Assembly (NCBI GenBank): GCA_031284185.1
Contig: JAITAJ010000027.1
Location: forward strand, 1 to 12,096
DNA: 12,096 bases
Direction: 5' to 3'
Source of the DNA: Accumulibacter sp.
GTDB lineage: Bacteria > Pseudomonadota > Gammaproteobacteria > Burkholderiales > Rhodocyclaceae
The notes beneath the pieces are model-generated. The model was given only the letters and a program-made list of their open reading frames with translations, made no database searches and was not told the origin of the DNA. The position numbers were made by a program, and so were the translations under genes. Every line of letters begins with the position of its first letter. The stretch's first letter is position 1. This document shows positions 1-5,017 of this stretch, one piece after another.

Positions 1-140
1 TGACCCGGCGCGAAGCGCCCAAGCCGATCTGTCTTCTGTCTTCTCAAATCGCTGTCCTCTGAACCCGATTTTCCCTCCCTGACCCGGCGCGAAGCGCCCA
101 GGCCGATCTGTCTTCTGTCCAGATCGCTGTCCTCTGAAAC
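1..140. repeat. Tandem copies of a dispersed intergenic repeat (GC hairpin plus pyrimidine-rich tail)
   Basis: Two adjacent units start at 1 and 80. Each opens with TGACCCGGCGCGAAGCGCCC, in which GGCGC-GAA-GCGCC forms a perfect 5-bp hairpin (7-19 and 86-98). Each then has GCCGATCTGTCTTCTGTC and, after a variable stretch, CGCTGTCCTCTGAA (51-63 and 126-138). The first unit is about 79 bp; the second is shorter and stops just before the probable promoter of the zinc ribbon gene. A closely related copy lies at 11745-11878, and the pyrimidine core alone recurs at 4995-5015 and 11548-11560. No coding potential is evident. The function is unknown. Confidence 0.85.
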
Positions 141-155
141 TGCTTGGAGTATACT
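127..155 (+). promoter_or_regulatory. Possible sigma70 promoter for the fmdB-DUF502-aspS run
   Basis: TATACT at 150-155 is a good -10 match about 30 bp before the first start codon. The hexamer 17 bp upstream (CTGTCC, 127-132) is a poor -35 and lies inside the repeat. If this is the promoter, the repeat supplies part of it. The assignment rests mainly on the -10 and on position. Confidence 0.35.
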
Positions 156-186
156 TCCCGGTCACTCTTGTTGATGGATGAACTTC

Positions 187-474
187 ATGCCGATCTATAC
201 CTATCGCTGCGCGTCTTGCGGCTTTGAGAAGGATCATTTGCAGAAACTGAACGACTCCGTGCTGCTCACTTGCCCCCAATGCCACCAGGACACTTACGAG
301 AAACAAGTGACTGCCGCGGCGGGTTTCCTGCTCAAGGGGAGTGGATGGTACGCCACGGATTTCAAGGAAAAGGGCCGCAAGACGCCGGAAAAACCCGACA
401 AGGCACCGGAAAAAACGGAATTGCCACGGAGTTGCCACTGCTGCCCCGGAGCGCACACGTGCGCCGGCAGCTGA
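187..474 (+). CDS. FmdB-family zinc ribbon protein
   Basis: A 95-residue protein with the FmdB/CxxC_CxxC_SSSS zinc ribbon. It begins MPIYTYRCASCG, the family's characteristic opening, with Cys8/Cys11 and Cys29/Cys32 as the likely zinc ligands. The middle GFLLKGSGWYATDF matches the conserved stretch after the ribbon, and a charged, low-complexity Lys/Glu/Pro tail ends in a His/Cys-rich segment, as is common in proteobacterial members. The start at 187 is chosen because the family begins at MPIY; an in-frame ATG at 178 would add only MNF. The family was named for a formamidase regulator, but the role of these stand-alone proteins is not established. It overlaps the next gene by 16 bp and is probably co-transcribed with DUF502 and aspS. 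Confidence 0.88.
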   Translation: MPIYTYRCASCGFEKDHLQKLNDSVLLTCPQCHQDTYEKQVTAAAGFLLKGSGWYATDFKEKGRKTPEKPDKAPEKTELPRSCHCCPGAHTCAGS

Positions 475-1082
475 TCAAACGCTATTTCATCACCGGCCTG
501 CTGATCTGGGTTCCCCTGGTCATCACCGGCTGGGTTCTGTCGCTGATCGTGGGCATGGCGGATCAGTCCCTGCGGCTGCTTCCCGAAGCGGCGCGTCCAC
601 ACAGGCTCCTGGGGTTCGACATTCCGGGCGCGGGCATCGTGGTCACCTTGGCGATCATTCTCGCCACGGGCCTTCTGGCCACCAATTTCATCGGGCAACG
701 CCTGGTCGGCTGGTGGGAAGGGCTGCTGGCGCGCATTCCGGTCGTCAATTCCATCTACAACGGCGTCAAGCAGGTCTCCGACACGCTGCTTTCGCCCTCG
801 GGGATGGCGTTCCGGCAGCCGCTCCTGGTGCAGTATCCGCATCGGCACGCCTGGACGATCGCCTTCCTGACCGGCGAACCGGGAGATGAGATCACCAGAC
901 GGCTCGAAGGAAAATACATCAGCGTCTATGTCCCCACGACCCCGAACCCGACCTCGGGATTCTTCCTGATGTTCCGGAAAGATCAGGTCATCGAGCTGGA
1001 CATGGACGTCGAGGAGGCCCTCAAGTACATCATCTCGATGGGCGTCGTGGCTCCGCCCGGCCATCCCGGAAAACCATCCTGA
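459..1082 (+). CDS. DUF502 family inner-membrane protein
   Basis: A 207-residue protein of the DUF502 family, commonly found just upstream of aspS in betaproteobacteria. There are two hydrophobic helices, about residues 9-33 and 58-80, followed by the conserved cytoplasmic-type region RIPVVNSIYNGVKQVSDTLL and the motif SVYVPTTPNPTSGFF. The likely start is GTG at 459, because GGAG at 448-451 sits 7 nt upstream and the product then begins VRRQLIKRYFITGLL, like its relatives. An in-frame TTG at 432 is possible but has no usable ribosome site. The first 16 bp lie inside the 3' end of the zinc ribbon gene, suggesting translational coupling. Biochemical function is unknown; inner-membrane location is inferred from the helices. 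Confidence 0.85.
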   Translation: MRRQLIKRYFITGLLIWVPLVITGWVLSLIVGMADQSLRLLPEAARPHRLLGFDIPGAGIVVTLAIILATGLLATNFIGQRLVGWWEGLLARIPVVNSIYNGVKQVSDTLLSPSGMAFRQPLLVQYPHRHAWTIAFLTGEPGDEITRRLEGKYISVYVPTTPNPTSGFFLMFRKDQVIELDMDVEEALKYIISMGVVAPPGHPGKPS

Positions 1083-1116
1083 TTCCCCTCAACTTCTTCT
1101 TTCTCAGAAAAACGGT

Positions 1117-2916
1117 ATGCGAACCCATGACTGCGGACAACTCGACTCGAAAACGATCGGCCAGGAGATCACTCTGTGCGGCTGGGCACATCGCCGGCGC
1201 GACCACGGAGGGGTCATCTTCATCGACTTGCGCGACCGTGAGGGTCTGGCCCAGGTCGTCTGCGATCCCGATCGCCCGGACATGTTCGCCGTCGCCGAAT
1301 CCGTGCGCAGCGAATTCTGCCTGAAGGTCACCGGCAAGGTTCGCGCGCGCCCCGCCGGAACGGTCAATCCCAATATGCACAGCGGCGAAATCGAGGTCCT
1401 GTGCCACGCGATCGAAGTGCTCAATCCGTCGGTCACGCCGCCGTTCGGCCTGGACGACGAGAATCTCTCCGAGAACGTGCGCCTGACGCACCGCGTGCTC
1501 GACTTGCGCCGTCCCCAGATGCAGAAAAATCTGCGGCTGCGCTACGAGACCGCGCGCGCGTTCCGCCGCTTCCTGGACGACGCCGGATTCATCGACATCG
1601 AAACTCCGATGCTGACCAAGAGCACGCCGGAAGGAGCGCGCGACTACCTGGTGCCCTCGCGGGTCCATGCGGGACACTTCTTCGCCCTGCCCCAGTCGCC
1701 ACAACTGTTCAAGCAACTGCTGATGATCGCCGGCTACGACCGCTACTATCAGATCACCAAATGCTTCCGCGACGAGGACCTTCGCGCCGACCGCCAGCCG
1801 GAATTCACGCAGGTCGACATCGAAACTTCCTTCCTGAACGAGAAGGAAATCACCGGCCTCATGGAGTCCCTGATCCGCCACGTTTTCAGGGAAGCGATCG
1901 GCGTGGAACTGCCCGATCCGTTTCCGCGCCTTTCCTGGGCGGAGGCCATGTATCGCTTCGGTTCCGACAAGCCGGATCTGCGCGTCACGCTCGAACTGAC
2001 CGAAATCACCGACGTCGTCAAGGATGTCGCGTTCAAGGTCTTCGCCAACGCGGCCAACAGCGAGGGCGGGCGCGTCGCCGCGCTACGCGTGCCGGGCGGC
2101 GCCGCCCTGACCCGCGGCGAGATCGACGGTTACGGACAGTTCGTCGGCATCTACGGCGCCAAGGGGCTGGCCTACATCAAGGTCAACGACGCCACGCGGC
2201 CCAACGAGACCGGTCTGCAATCGCCGATCGTCAAGAACCTCCACGAAGGCGCGCTCAAGACCATCATCGAGCGCTGCGGCGCGCAAAGCGGCGACCTCAT
2301 TTTCTTCGGCGCCGACAAGGCCAAGGTCGTCAATGACGCGCTCGGCGCGCTGCGTCTCAGAATCGGTCACGAAAAGGGTTTCCTGAACGGCAAGGCCTGG
2401 GAGCCGCTGTGGGTCGTCGATTTCCCGATGTTTGAATACGACGAGGAAGACAAGCGCTGGGTGGCTTGCCATCACCCCTTCACCAGTCCGAAGGATGAGC
2501 ACGTCCAGTGGCTGGCGACCGATCCGGGCAAGTGTCTGGCCAAAGCCTACGATCTGGCGCTCAACGGTTGGGAACTCGGCGGCGGTTCGGTGCGCATCTC
2601 CCGTGCCGACATCCAGGCGCAGGTGTTCAGGGCGCTCGGCATCGACGACGAGGAGGCGCGCCTCAAGTTCGGCTTCCTGCTCGACGCGCTCAAATATGGC
2701 GCTCCGCCCCACGGCGGCATCGCCTTCGGTCTCGACCGCATCGTCACCATGATGACCGGCGCCGAATCGATCCGGGATGTCATCGCCTTCCCGAAAACGC
2801 AGCGCGCCCAGTGCCTGCTGACCAACGCGCCGAGCCTGGTCGACGAGAAACAGTTGCGCGAACTGCATGTCCGTCTGCGCCAGAAACTCGAAACGGCGGA
2901 AACGCCCAGGCCCTGA
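1117..2916 (+). CDS. aspS: Aspartyl-tRNA synthetase, bacterial type, probably non-discriminating
   Basis: A class II synthetase of 599 residues, the usual bacterial length. It activates aspartate with ATP and charges tRNA in the cytosol. Domains in order: an N-terminal OB-fold anticodon-binding domain (about 1-105, with GWAHRRRDHGGVIFIDLRDR), the catalytic core, the bacterial GAD insertion (about 290-420), and the core again. Motif 2 is FRDEDLRADRQPEFTQ at about 217-232 and motif 3 contains GLDR at 538-541. Residue 30 is His, where E. coli AspRS has Leu. A His at this site is associated with non-discriminating enzymes such as that of Pseudomonas aeruginosa, which also charge tRNA-Asn for amidation by GatCAB. 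That specificity is inferred. The gene starts 34 bp after DUF502, has no strong Shine-Dalgarno sequence, and ends 6 bp before the RNase-like gene. Confidence 0.97.
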   Translation: MRTHDCGQLDSKTIGQEITLCGWAHRRRDHGGVIFIDLRDREGLAQVVCDPDRPDMFAVAESVRSEFCLKVTGKVRARPAGTVNPNMHSGEIEVLCHAIEVLNPSVTPPFGLDDENLSENVRLTHRVLDLRRPQMQKNLRLRYETARAFRRFLDDAGFIDIETPMLTKSTPEGARDYLVPSRVHAGHFFALPQSPQLFKQLLMIAGYDRYYQITKCFRDEDLRADRQPEFTQVDIETSFLNEKEITGLMESLIRHVFREAIGVELPDPFPRLSWAEAMYRFGSDKPDLRVTLELTEITDVVKDVAFKVFANAANSEGGRVAALRVPGGAALTRGEIDGYGQFVGIYGAKGLAYIKVNDATRPNETGLQSPIVKNLHEGALKTIIERCGAQSGDLIFFGADKAKVVNDALGALRLRIGHEKGFLNGKAWEPLWVVDFPMFEYDEEDKRWVACHHPFTSPKDEHVQWLATDPGKCLAKAYDLALNGWELGGGSVRISRADIQAQVFRALGIDDEEARLKFGFLLDALKYGAPPHGGIAFGLDRIVTMMTGAESIRDVIAFPKTQRAQCLLTNAPSLVDEKQLRELHVRLRQKLETAETPRP

Positions 2917-2922
2917 GTCCCC

Positions 2923-3342
2923 ATGAGGCGGCTCGCGCGGTTCATCCGGCTGGCGTCGTTCGTGGCGCTGGCCGTTCTCGTTTCCGGCAGCCGGCTCGCG
3001 TTCGCCATCGAGGCAAGAACGAGCCGCATCTCGACGCTGCGGCTCGCCGAGCTGCCGCGCGAGGCGCGTGACACACTGGCGCTGATCAAGCGTGGCGGGC
3101 CGTTCCCGTTTCCGCGCAGAGACGGCGGCATTTTCGGCAATTTCGAGAAACGCCTGCCGAAGCGTCCGCACGGTTACTACCGCGAATACACGGTGCCGGC
3201 TCCCGTCAAGCCCGGAGACTCCTCGCGGGTCGCGGCGGCGGGCGGTCGGGATCGCGGCGGGCGGTGTATCGTGGTCGGCGGCGGGCGAGAATACTATTAC
3301 GCGGAAGACCGCTACCGGATCTTCCGGCGCATTCGGGAATGA
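2923..3342 (+). CDS. Secreted RNase T1/Sa-like protein with altered catalytic residues
   Basis: A 139-residue protein with a clear signal peptide: Arg-rich start, hydrophobic core 8-22, probable cleavage after AFA at about residue 28. The mature part matches microbial guanyl-specific ribonucleases (RNase N1/T1/Sa family): LPREARDTLALIKRGGPFPF, then GGIFGNFEKRLP, GYYREYTVPAP, GRCIVVGG and EYYYAEDRYRIF. Aligned by eye to Streptomyces RNase Sa, the guanine-binding Glu41 (here Glu75), the general base Glu54 (Glu88) and Arg65 (Arg111) are kept. Arg40 is Phe74, Arg69 is Cys115 (codon 3265-3267) and the general acid His85 is Arg130 (codon 3310-3312). The last two can each arise by one transition. 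The loop before residue 111 is longer than usual. The reading frame is intact, but RNase activity is doubtful. No barstar-like inhibitor gene follows. The start lies 6 bp after aspS. Confidence 0.8.
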   Translation: MRRLARFIRLASFVALAVLVSGSRLAFAIEARTSRISTLRLAELPREARDTLALIKRGGPFPFPRRDGGIFGNFEKRLPKRPHGYYREYTVPAPVKPGDSSRVAAAGGRDRGGRCIVVGGGREYYYAEDRYRIFRRIRE

Positions 3343-3508
3343 GCGTGAACGCCTGATCGAGGCATCGGCGGGCAATCATCGGAAATCGAAGGGCGCTCGG
3401 CGTGGGCGCGTGCCGCGCGGATGGCGGCCGGGCCTTTGCCGGGACAGGCGGCGAAAGTCCGGAATAAACGCGGTTTTCAAAGTGCCCTTGGCATATCGGC
3501 GGAATGAC

Positions 3509-3835
3509 TCACGCCGCCTGTTGCGTTTTCAGCCACTCGCGCAAGGCGTCGTTCATGCGCGTCTGCCAGCCGCGCCCGGTGGCGCGGAAGGCCGCCAGCA
3601 CGTCAGGGCTGTACCGTATCGCCACCTGTTCTTTCCTGGGGCGCTTGTTCGGCCCGCGCACACGGGCGCGCCCGATCGTCACGCCGCCCTGTTTCAGCGC
3701 CGCGCCTTTCCAATCGGAAACCTTCGTCGCCGGGCTGTCTTCGTCATGCACGATGTCGGCATCCGTCATGGCGCGCGCCCGCGCCCAATCGGCGCAGTCA
3801 ACCGGGGTAGTTGTTCCAGAAGATGCGTTCTTCAT
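3509..3835 (-). CDS. brnA: BrnA-like antitoxin
   Basis: A 108-residue protein resembling BrnA antitoxins (PF14384 type). The C-terminal part has the family pattern KEQVAIRYSPDVLAAFRATG followed by WQTRMNDALREWL, a ribbon-helix-helix DNA-binding region. The N-terminal half is acidic and contains the typical DWARARAMTDADIVHDED stretch expected to wrap the toxin. The start ATG (3833-3835 on this strand) is chosen because GGCGGAAAG lies just upstream and the family begins here; longer in-frame extensions run into the toxin gene's antitoxin-proximal coding region. It overlaps the 3' end of brnT by 38 bp, as expected for a coupled operon. By family analogy it neutralises BrnT and, with it, represses the operon promoter. 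Confidence 0.85.
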   Translation of the reverse strand: MKNASSGTTTPVDCADWARARAMTDADIVHDEDSPATKVSDWKGAALKQGGVTIGRARVRGPNKRPRKEQVAIRYSPDVLAAFRATGRGWQTRMNDALREWLKTQQAA

Positions 3836-4073
3836 GTCTTTCCGCCTTTTGAATGGAAATGATGTGATCGGCCTCGCCGCGCGCGGTATGCGCCACGAAC
3901 ACCACCACGCCGTTCCACAAGCCAATGGACTGGAAGCGCGTCTCGCCATACGCATCGTCGCGTTCATCCTCGCGGCAAACCGTGAAGCTCGCGAAAATCG
4001 CCTCGGCGCCAACGAAATCAACGCCATGCCTGGCGAGATTGGCGAGGCGTTTTTCTTCGTCGTAGCTGATCAT
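3798..4073 (-). CDS. brnT: BrnT-like ribonuclease toxin
   Basis: A 91-residue protein of the BrnT family (PF04365), a type II toxin with a RelE-like RNase fold. Family hallmarks in order are YDEEKRLANLARHGVDF (matching the D-x-x-K-x-x-x-N-x-x-K/R-H-G-V-x-F signature), then ETRFQSIGLWNGVVVFVAHT and HIISIQKAERHEERIF. The length is normal and the frame intact. It is the first gene of the operon, with brnA overlapping its 3' end. The stretch before its start is AT-rich relative to the surroundings and probably holds the autoregulated promoter; there is no clear Shine-Dalgarno sequence before the ATG. The pair sits between core genes (aspS run and tRNA-Arg) and is likely acquired. Confidence 0.88.
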   Translation of the reverse strand: MISYDEEKRLANLARHGVDFVGAEAIFASFTVCREDERDDAYGETRFQSIGLWNGVVVFVAHTARGEADHIISIQKAERHEERIFWNNYPG

Positions 4074-4090
4074 GGGAAAATTGATGATGC

Positions 4091-4119
4091 AATATACAAG
4101 AAAGTCAAGCAGATTGCAG
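4091..4119 (-). promoter_or_regulatory. Possible brnTA promoter
   Basis: Read on the minus strand, TATATT (4091-4096) is a 5/6 match to -10, with CTGCAA (4114-4119) 17 bp upstream as a weak -35. This would start transcription shortly before brnT. A TTGACT sequence lies between them but has no good -10 at the right distance. The site is only about 15-45 bp from the divergent C4 RNA promoter. BrnA is expected to repress here by family analogy. Confidence 0.38.
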
Positions 4120-4133
4120 GTGCATTTTTTATT

Positions 4134-4161
4134 CTGACATCGCCCGCGTTCCGGGTATCAT
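4134..4161 (+). promoter_or_regulatory. Sigma70 promoter of the C4-type antisense RNA
   Basis: CTGACA (4134-4139) and TATCAT (4156-4161) each match consensus at 5/6 positions with a 16-bp spacer. The predicted start, about 7 nt further at 4168, coincides with the first base of the first RNA stem. That agreement between promoter and structure is the main support. Confidence 0.65.
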
Positions 4162-4167
4162 TCCTGC

Positions 4168-4259
4168 GCTCCCGCAAAAAACGGGAGCCGGGCTTGGTCG
4201 CCCGGTAAGCAGGCGGACACACCGCCACCACCGAGACACGGCGGTTTTTTTGCGTCCGC
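4168..4259 (+). ncRNA. C4-type antisense RNA (phage P1/P4 immunity RNA class)
   Basis: Sequence and fold match what I recall of the C4 antisense RNA family, the immunity RNAs of phages P1/P7 and satellite P4, often seen upstream of ash-type ORFs in prophage remnants. Stems visible: GCTCCCG (4168-4174) with CGGGAGC (4182-4188); CCGGGC (4188-4193) with GCCCGG (4200-4205), loop TTGGTC; GGCGG (4212-4216) with CCGCC (4222-4226). An alternative pairing ACCGCC (4221-4226) with GGCGGT (4240-4245) is followed by a T run, an intrinsic terminator. GCGGAC (4213-4218) can also close on GTCCGC (4254-4259). The mutually exclusive pairings of CCGCC look like a structural switch. In P1/P4 the RNA pairs with sequences in the linked transcript to block expression of the replication or antirepressor gene; which sequence is targeted here is not clear. 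Confidence 0.72.
4240..4251 (+). terminator. Terminator arm and T run closing the C4-type RNA
   Basis: This is GGCGGT followed by further T residues (seven in all, 4245-4251), pairing with ACCGCC at 4221-4226 across a 13-nt loop. It is the 3' part of the C4 fold and probably ends the short RNA or attenuates read-through into the ORFs beginning at 4267. Confidence 0.6.
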
Positions 4260-4266
4260 AATCAGC

Positions 4267-4488
4267 ATGGCAAGTCTCTGGGCGGGCCGTGCGGGAGGGC
4301 GCAAGCCCTGCCGGTACCTGCTTCCGGTCGACCCACCCGCACGGTCCCGCCCTCCCCCGTCTAAACAGCGAGCAGGCGAGGTTACTGACCTCAATCAGGA
4401 GTCATGCCATGACGAAATTCGGGCGAAACATGACTACGAGTTCCATCGCGACAAGGCTGCCAACGAAGCGGAAAGGAGCGCCAAATGA
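4267..4488 (+). CDS. Small hypothetical protein downstream of the C4 RNA (ash-like position)
   Basis: A 73-residue reading frame starting 8 bp after the C4 structure. The product begins MASLWAGRAGGRKPCRY and becomes charged towards the C-terminus (DEIRAKHDYEFHRDKAANEAE). In P4-like satellites and prophage remnants a short ash-type ORF occupies this place; I cannot show homology by eye. No Shine-Dalgarno sequence precedes the ATG. CCGTGCGGG (4287-4295) is complementary to CCCGCACGG (4336-4344), so part of this frame may instead be RNA structure. Its stop overlaps the start of the 4485 ORF as ATGA. It could be a real small protein or a chance frame through a regulatory leader. Confidence 0.4.
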   Translation: MASLWAGRAGGRKPCRYLLPVDPPARSRPPPSKQRAGEVTDLNQESCHDEIRAKHDYEFHRDKAANEAERSAK

Positions 4489-4492
4489 GTGA
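4409..4492 (+). CDS. Possible 27-residue peptide, overlapping frame
   Basis: A short frame (MTKFGRNMTTSSIATRLPTK...) has the best Shine-Dalgarno sequence of this leader: AGGAG at 4397-4401, 7 nt before the ATG. It lies in another frame inside the 4267-4488 ORF and ends just past its stop, overlapping the 4485 start as well. It is basic and Ser/Thr-rich, with no family recognised. The ribosome site is the only support; it could be a leader peptide coupling translation to the next ORF. Confidence 0.3.
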   Translation: MTKFGRNMTTSSIATRLPTKRKGAPNE

Positions 4493-4658
4493 TGTCCTTC
4501 TACCAGAACGCGAGCGGCGGGACATTCCCCCGCCGAGAAGGGCTCCTGGGCGGCCTTCGCACATGAGGCGCGCGGACTTTTCCACCGACTTTTGGATCAT
4601 GGGAAAGCCGGGCGGGCCTTCGGCACATGAGGCGCGACCCTGCCGGGCGGACGCCTGA
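4485..4658 (+). CDS. Small hypothetical protein in the C4 module, possibly a truncated gene
   Basis: A 57-residue frame with a strong ribosome site (GGAAAGGAG at 4471-4479, 5 nt before ATG) that overlaps the preceding ORF by ATGA. The product starts MSDVLLPERERRDIPPP and is rich in Arg and Pro. The good start and poor body suggest the beginning of a satellite or phage gene whose downstream part has been lost or scrambled; an imperfect direct repeat (4548-4572 and 4610-4636) lies within it. No homology is recognised. Confidence 0.35.
   Translation: MSDVLLPERERRDIPPPRRAPGRPSHMRRADFSTDFWIMGKPGGPSAHEARPCRADA
4548..4636. repeat. Imperfect 25/27-bp direct repeat
   Basis: The segment 4548-4572 recurs at 4610-4636 with only two single-G insertions. 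Both copies contain CACATGAGGCGCG preceded by a GGGCGG(G)CCTTCG-like stretch. The copies start 62 bp apart in the decayed part of the C4 islet. They may be the footprint of a duplication. Confidence 0.6.
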
Positions 4659-4665
4659 CTGGATC

Positions 4666-4684
4666 GCTCCCCCAAAAGGGGAGC
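4666..4684. other. Perfect GC hairpin
   Basis: GCTCCCC (4666-4672), loop CAAAA, GGGGAGC (4678-4684). It resembles the first stem of the C4 RNA (GCTCCCG, A-rich loop, CGGGAGC) and is followed by a second small inverted repeat, GCTCCCCGGAGC (4696-4707). There is no T run on either side, so a terminator is unlikely. It could be a relic of a C4 target or a second C4-like element. Confidence 0.45.
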
Positions 4685-4725
4685 GGGCCGAAAAAGCTCC
4701 CCGGAGCGCCCCTGGCAACAAAAAA

Positions 4726-4749
4726 TGGTCACGGATTTGGTCACGGATT
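4726..4749. repeat. Perfect 12-bp tandem duplication
   Basis: TGGTCACGGATT occurs twice head to tail, between the C4 islet debris and the tRNA-Arg terminator. It may mark the edge of an inserted segment; no function can be assigned. Confidence 0.7.
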
Positions 4750-4758
4750 GCCCGGAAA

Positions 4759-4786
4759 AGCAAAAGGCCAATCTTTCGATTGGCCT
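4759..4786 (-). terminator. Intrinsic terminator of tRNA-Arg
   Basis: The perfect 9-bp stem AGGCCAATC/GATTGGCCT (4765-4773 and 4778-4786) has a 4-nt loop. Read on the minus strand it is followed by TTTTGCTTTT. It sits about 17 bp past the CCA end of the tRNA gene, in the right orientation to end its transcript. Confidence 0.85.
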
Positions 4787-4802
4787 GAGTGCTTGAGTTT
4801 GC

Positions 4803-4879
4803 TGGCGCGCCCGGAGCGATTCGAACGCCCGACCCCTTGGTTCGTAGCCAAGTACTCTATCCAACTGAGCTACGGGCGC
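4803..4879 (-). tRNA. tRNA-Arg (anticodon ACG)
   Basis: A complete 77-nt cloverleaf with encoded CCA. Acceptor stem GCGCCCG/CGGGCGC pairs at all 7 positions, followed by discriminator G and CCA (4803-4806 on this strand). The D arm is GCTC-AGTTGGATA-GAGT. The anticodon stem CTTGG/CCAAG encloses loop CTACGAA, giving ACG for Arg codons CGN (A34 is normally edited to inosine by TadA). The T arm is GGGCG-TTCGAAT-CGCTC with one G-U pair. It has its own promoter and terminator. The phage-like islet lies immediately beyond its 3' end, the usual side for tRNA-site integration. Confidence 0.97.
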
Positions 4880-4898
4880 GCTGACCATGAAAGCGCGC

Positions 4899-4927
4899 AT
4901 TATATCAAGTGACGCGGCCCATCTCAA
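4899..4927 (-). promoter_or_regulatory. Strong sigma70 promoter of tRNA-Arg
   Basis: On the minus strand, TTGAGA (4922-4927; 5/6) and TATAAT (4899-4904; 6/6) are separated by exactly 17 bp, about 20 bp upstream of the mature tRNA 5' end. The segment following the -10 is GCGCGC, a GC-rich discriminator typical of stringently controlled stable-RNA promoters. Confidence 0.9.
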
Positions 4928-4994
4928 GTTGACATCCTCCCTTTCTTCCGGGGAGCGGAGCGAGACCAGGCCGCCGCCGGCTCGCGCCGCGCCT

Positions 4995-5015
4995 CTGTCT
5001 TCTGTCCTCTGAAAC
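4995..5015. repeat. Solitary copy of the dispersed pyrimidine-rich repeat core
   Basis: CTGTCTTCTGTCCTCTGAA plus two further bases, matching the cores at 1-140 and 11812 onward. It abuts the 3' end of pilD (stop at 5018) and lies between pilD and the tRNA-Arg promoter. The GC hairpin part of the longer units is not present here in recognisable form. Confidence 0.8.
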
Positions 5016-5017
5016 GG

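Noticed and set aside
1..140. CRISPR array
   Set aside because: The units are long, adjacent and differ in internal spacing; there are no short identical repeats separated by unique spacers and no cas gene.
294..1064. Long minus-strand open frame opposite the zinc ribbon and DUF502 genes
   Set aside because: It is antisense to two well-supported genes; its composition (Arg, Gly, Asp rich, no family pattern) is typical of a shadow frame in GC-rich DNA.
2083..3375. 430-codon minus-strand open frame opposite aspS and the RNase-like gene
   Set aside because: Both plus-strand genes are clear family matches; the antisense frame has no recognisable domain and covers both.
4391..4927. 178-codon minus-strand frame spanning tRNA-Arg
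   Set aside because: It runs through the tRNA gene, its promoter and its terminator, so it cannot be a real protein gene.
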